A DNA stretch of 6,389 bases from Bacteroidales bacterium UBA1722 (GTDB lineage: Bacteria; Bacteroidota; Bacteroidia; Bacteroidales; UBA932), in contig DCIQ01000157.1 in NCBI GenBank assembly GCA_002317435.1, forward strand, positions 12,672-19,060, written 5' to 3'. Positions within the stretch are counted from its first letter, which is position 1, and every line of letters starts with the position of its first letter. This document shows, piece after piece, positions 5,334-6,389 of the stretch. The notes beneath the pieces were generated by a model. It ran no database searches. It had not been told where the DNA came from and saw only the letters and a program-made list of their open reading frames with translations. Position numbers and translations under genes: made by a program.

Positions 5334-6386
5334 TCAGGGCATTATGAGCATGGCATCTCCGTATGTGCCGAACTTGTAACCTTCCTTTATGGCAGTCTTG
5401 TAGGCCTTCATCACATGTTCATACCCTCCGAATGCCGCAGCTGTCATAAGCATGGTCGAACTGGGGAGATGGAAGTTCGTGACCAGCGCATCGGGGATGG
5501 TGAACTGATAGGGAGGGAAAATGAATTTGTTCGTCCATCCGTCGAACGGCTTCACCTCTCCGGTGGTGGTTACGGGGGTCTCTATCGCCCTTATCACCGT
5601 GGCTCCCACCGCTATCACCTTGTGTCCTTTACGATGGGCGCCGTTTATCATGTCGGCGGCCGTTTCGGGTATGATCACCTGCTCGGAATCCATCTTGTGC
5701 TTGGACAGGTCCTCGACATCCACTTTCCTGAAATATCCGAGTCCCATGTGGACGGTGATGGCGCACCGGTCGACACCCTTGATCTCCATTCTCTTGAAAA
5801 GTTCCCTGCTGAAATGCAGTCCGGCGGCGGGGGATGATACGGCCCCTTCCTTCTCCGCGAAGATGGTCTGGAACCGTTCGTTGTCGATCTCTTCCGCCTT
5901 CGGGCGTATCCAGGTCGGCACAGGCATTTCTCCCATGCTGTAGAGGGTCTGCTTGAATTCTTCGTACGTGCCGTCAAACAGAAATCTGAGTGTCCTGCCG
6001 CGGGATGTGGTGTTGTCTATGACTTCGGCCACGAGAGAATCGTTCTCTCCGAAATAAAGTTTGTTCCCGATCCTTATTTTCCTGGCAGGGTCCACCAGAA
6101 CGTCCCAAAGCCGCTGGTCGCGGTTCAGTTCGCGGAGAAGGAACACTTCTATCTCCGCTCCCGTCTTTTCTTTGTTACCCCTCAGTCTGGCAGGGAAAAC
6201 CTTGGTATCGTTCAGCACGACGACATCGCCTTCGTCAAGATAGTTGATAATATCCTTGAAGAGCTTATGCTCCATTTTTCCGGTATTCCTGTGCAGAATC
6301 AGAAGTCTGCATTCATCCCTGTATTCCGTAGGGTACTTGGCTATCAGGTCCGGAGTCTGATTATAATTGAACTGTGATAATTTCAT
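5334..6386 (-). CDS. queA: S-adenosylmethionine:tRNA ribosyltransferase-isomerase
   Basis: Transfers and isomerises the ribosyl part of S-adenosylmethionine onto 7-aminomethyl-7-deazaguanine at the wobble position of GUN-anticodon tRNAs, giving epoxyqueuosine, the penultimate step to queuosine. The 350-residue protein is complete: it starts MKLSQFNYNQTPDLIAKYP and ends FGTYGDAMLIMP, the normal length and termini of Bacteroidales QueA. Family blocks are VVLNDTKVFPARLRGNK (56-72), DVLVDPARKIRIGNKLYFG (95-113), GAVSSPAAGLHFSRE (181-195), HKMDSEQ (230-236), VGATVIRAIE (260-269), WTNKFIFPPYQF (284-295) and VTNFHLPSSTMLM (302-314). Two blocks differ slightly from the common forms APTAGLHF and VGTT(S/V)(V/M)RA. 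The start is three bases from the window edge, so nothing can be said of its promoter. galE follows on the same strand. Other queuosine genes are not in the window, as is common where the pathway genes are scattered. Confidence 0.96.
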   Translation of the reverse strand: MKLSQFNYNQTPDLIAKYPTEYRDECRLLILHRNTGKMEHKLFKDIINYLDEGDVVVLNDTKVFPARLRGNKEKTGAEIEVFLLRELNRDQRLWDVLVDPARKIRIGNKLYFGENDSLVAEVIDNTTSRGRTLRFLFDGTYEEFKQTLYSMGEMPVPTWIRPKAEEIDNERFQTIFAEKEGAVSSPAAGLHFSRELFKRMEIKGVDRCAITVHMGLGYFRKVDVEDLSKHKMDSEQVIIPETAADMINGAHRKGHKVIAVGATVIRAIETPVTTTGEVKPFDGWTNKFIFPPYQFTIPDALVTNFHLPSSTMLMTAAAFGGYEHVMKAYKTAIKEGYKFGTYGDAMLIMP

Positions 6387-6389
6387 ACT

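Noticed and set aside
5330..5342. Inverted repeat CCCTG-A-CAGGG over the queA stop codon
   Set aside because: The loop would be one to three bases and no U-run follows, so it is not a credible terminator.

Overview
The window looks like an ordinary chromosomal segment of a Bacteroidota bacterium, most likely a gut-type Bacteroidales member. An Alistipes-like relative is my guess from the protein style and fairly GC-rich genes, but the sequence alone does not prove it. Supporting clues are an ExbB with a cleavable signal peptide, a QueA of the Bacteroidales type, no Shine-Dalgarno sequences before the starts, AT-rich spacers with TAnnTTTG-like promoter elements, and a tRNA with no encoded CCA. 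Every gene lies on the minus strand, so transcription runs from high to low coordinates. Long plus-strand open frames are antisense shadows.

In transcription order the layout is as follows. (1) queA (6386-5334), the S-adenosylmethionine:tRNA ribosyltransferase-isomerase of queuosine synthesis. (2) galE (5280-4252), UDP-glucose/UDP-hexose 4-epimerase, followed by an AT-rich hairpin that may end this unit. (3) A compact cluster of dprA (4173-3052), tatD (3055-2285) and type I asparaginase ansA (2271-1231); dprA and tatD overlap by four bases, and tatD and ansA are 13 bases apart. (4) A tRNA-Ser(GGA) gene (1153-1066) in a short AT-rich spacer. (5) An exbB-type proton channel gene (1012-212), followed after 19 bases by the start of a small membrane protein gene (192 to the window edge). 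Genes (5) look like the beginning of a TonB-energising ExbB/ExbD operon that continues outside the window.

Functionally these are housekeeping genes: tRNA modification, sugar-nucleotide supply for surface glycans, ssDNA handling (DprA), a metal-dependent deoxyribonuclease/hydrolase (TatD), cytoplasmic asparagine breakdown, serine decoding, and energy supply to outer-membrane TonB-dependent transport. I find no mobile element, CRISPR array, phage gene or obviously new system. The points most worth a second look are residue-level: a valine at the GalE substrate gatekeeper position, a glutamate at a position linked to allostery in E. coli asparaginase I, a DprA amino terminus without a clear helix-hairpin-helix signature, and an acidic repeat tail on ExbB built from a 20-base direct repeat.
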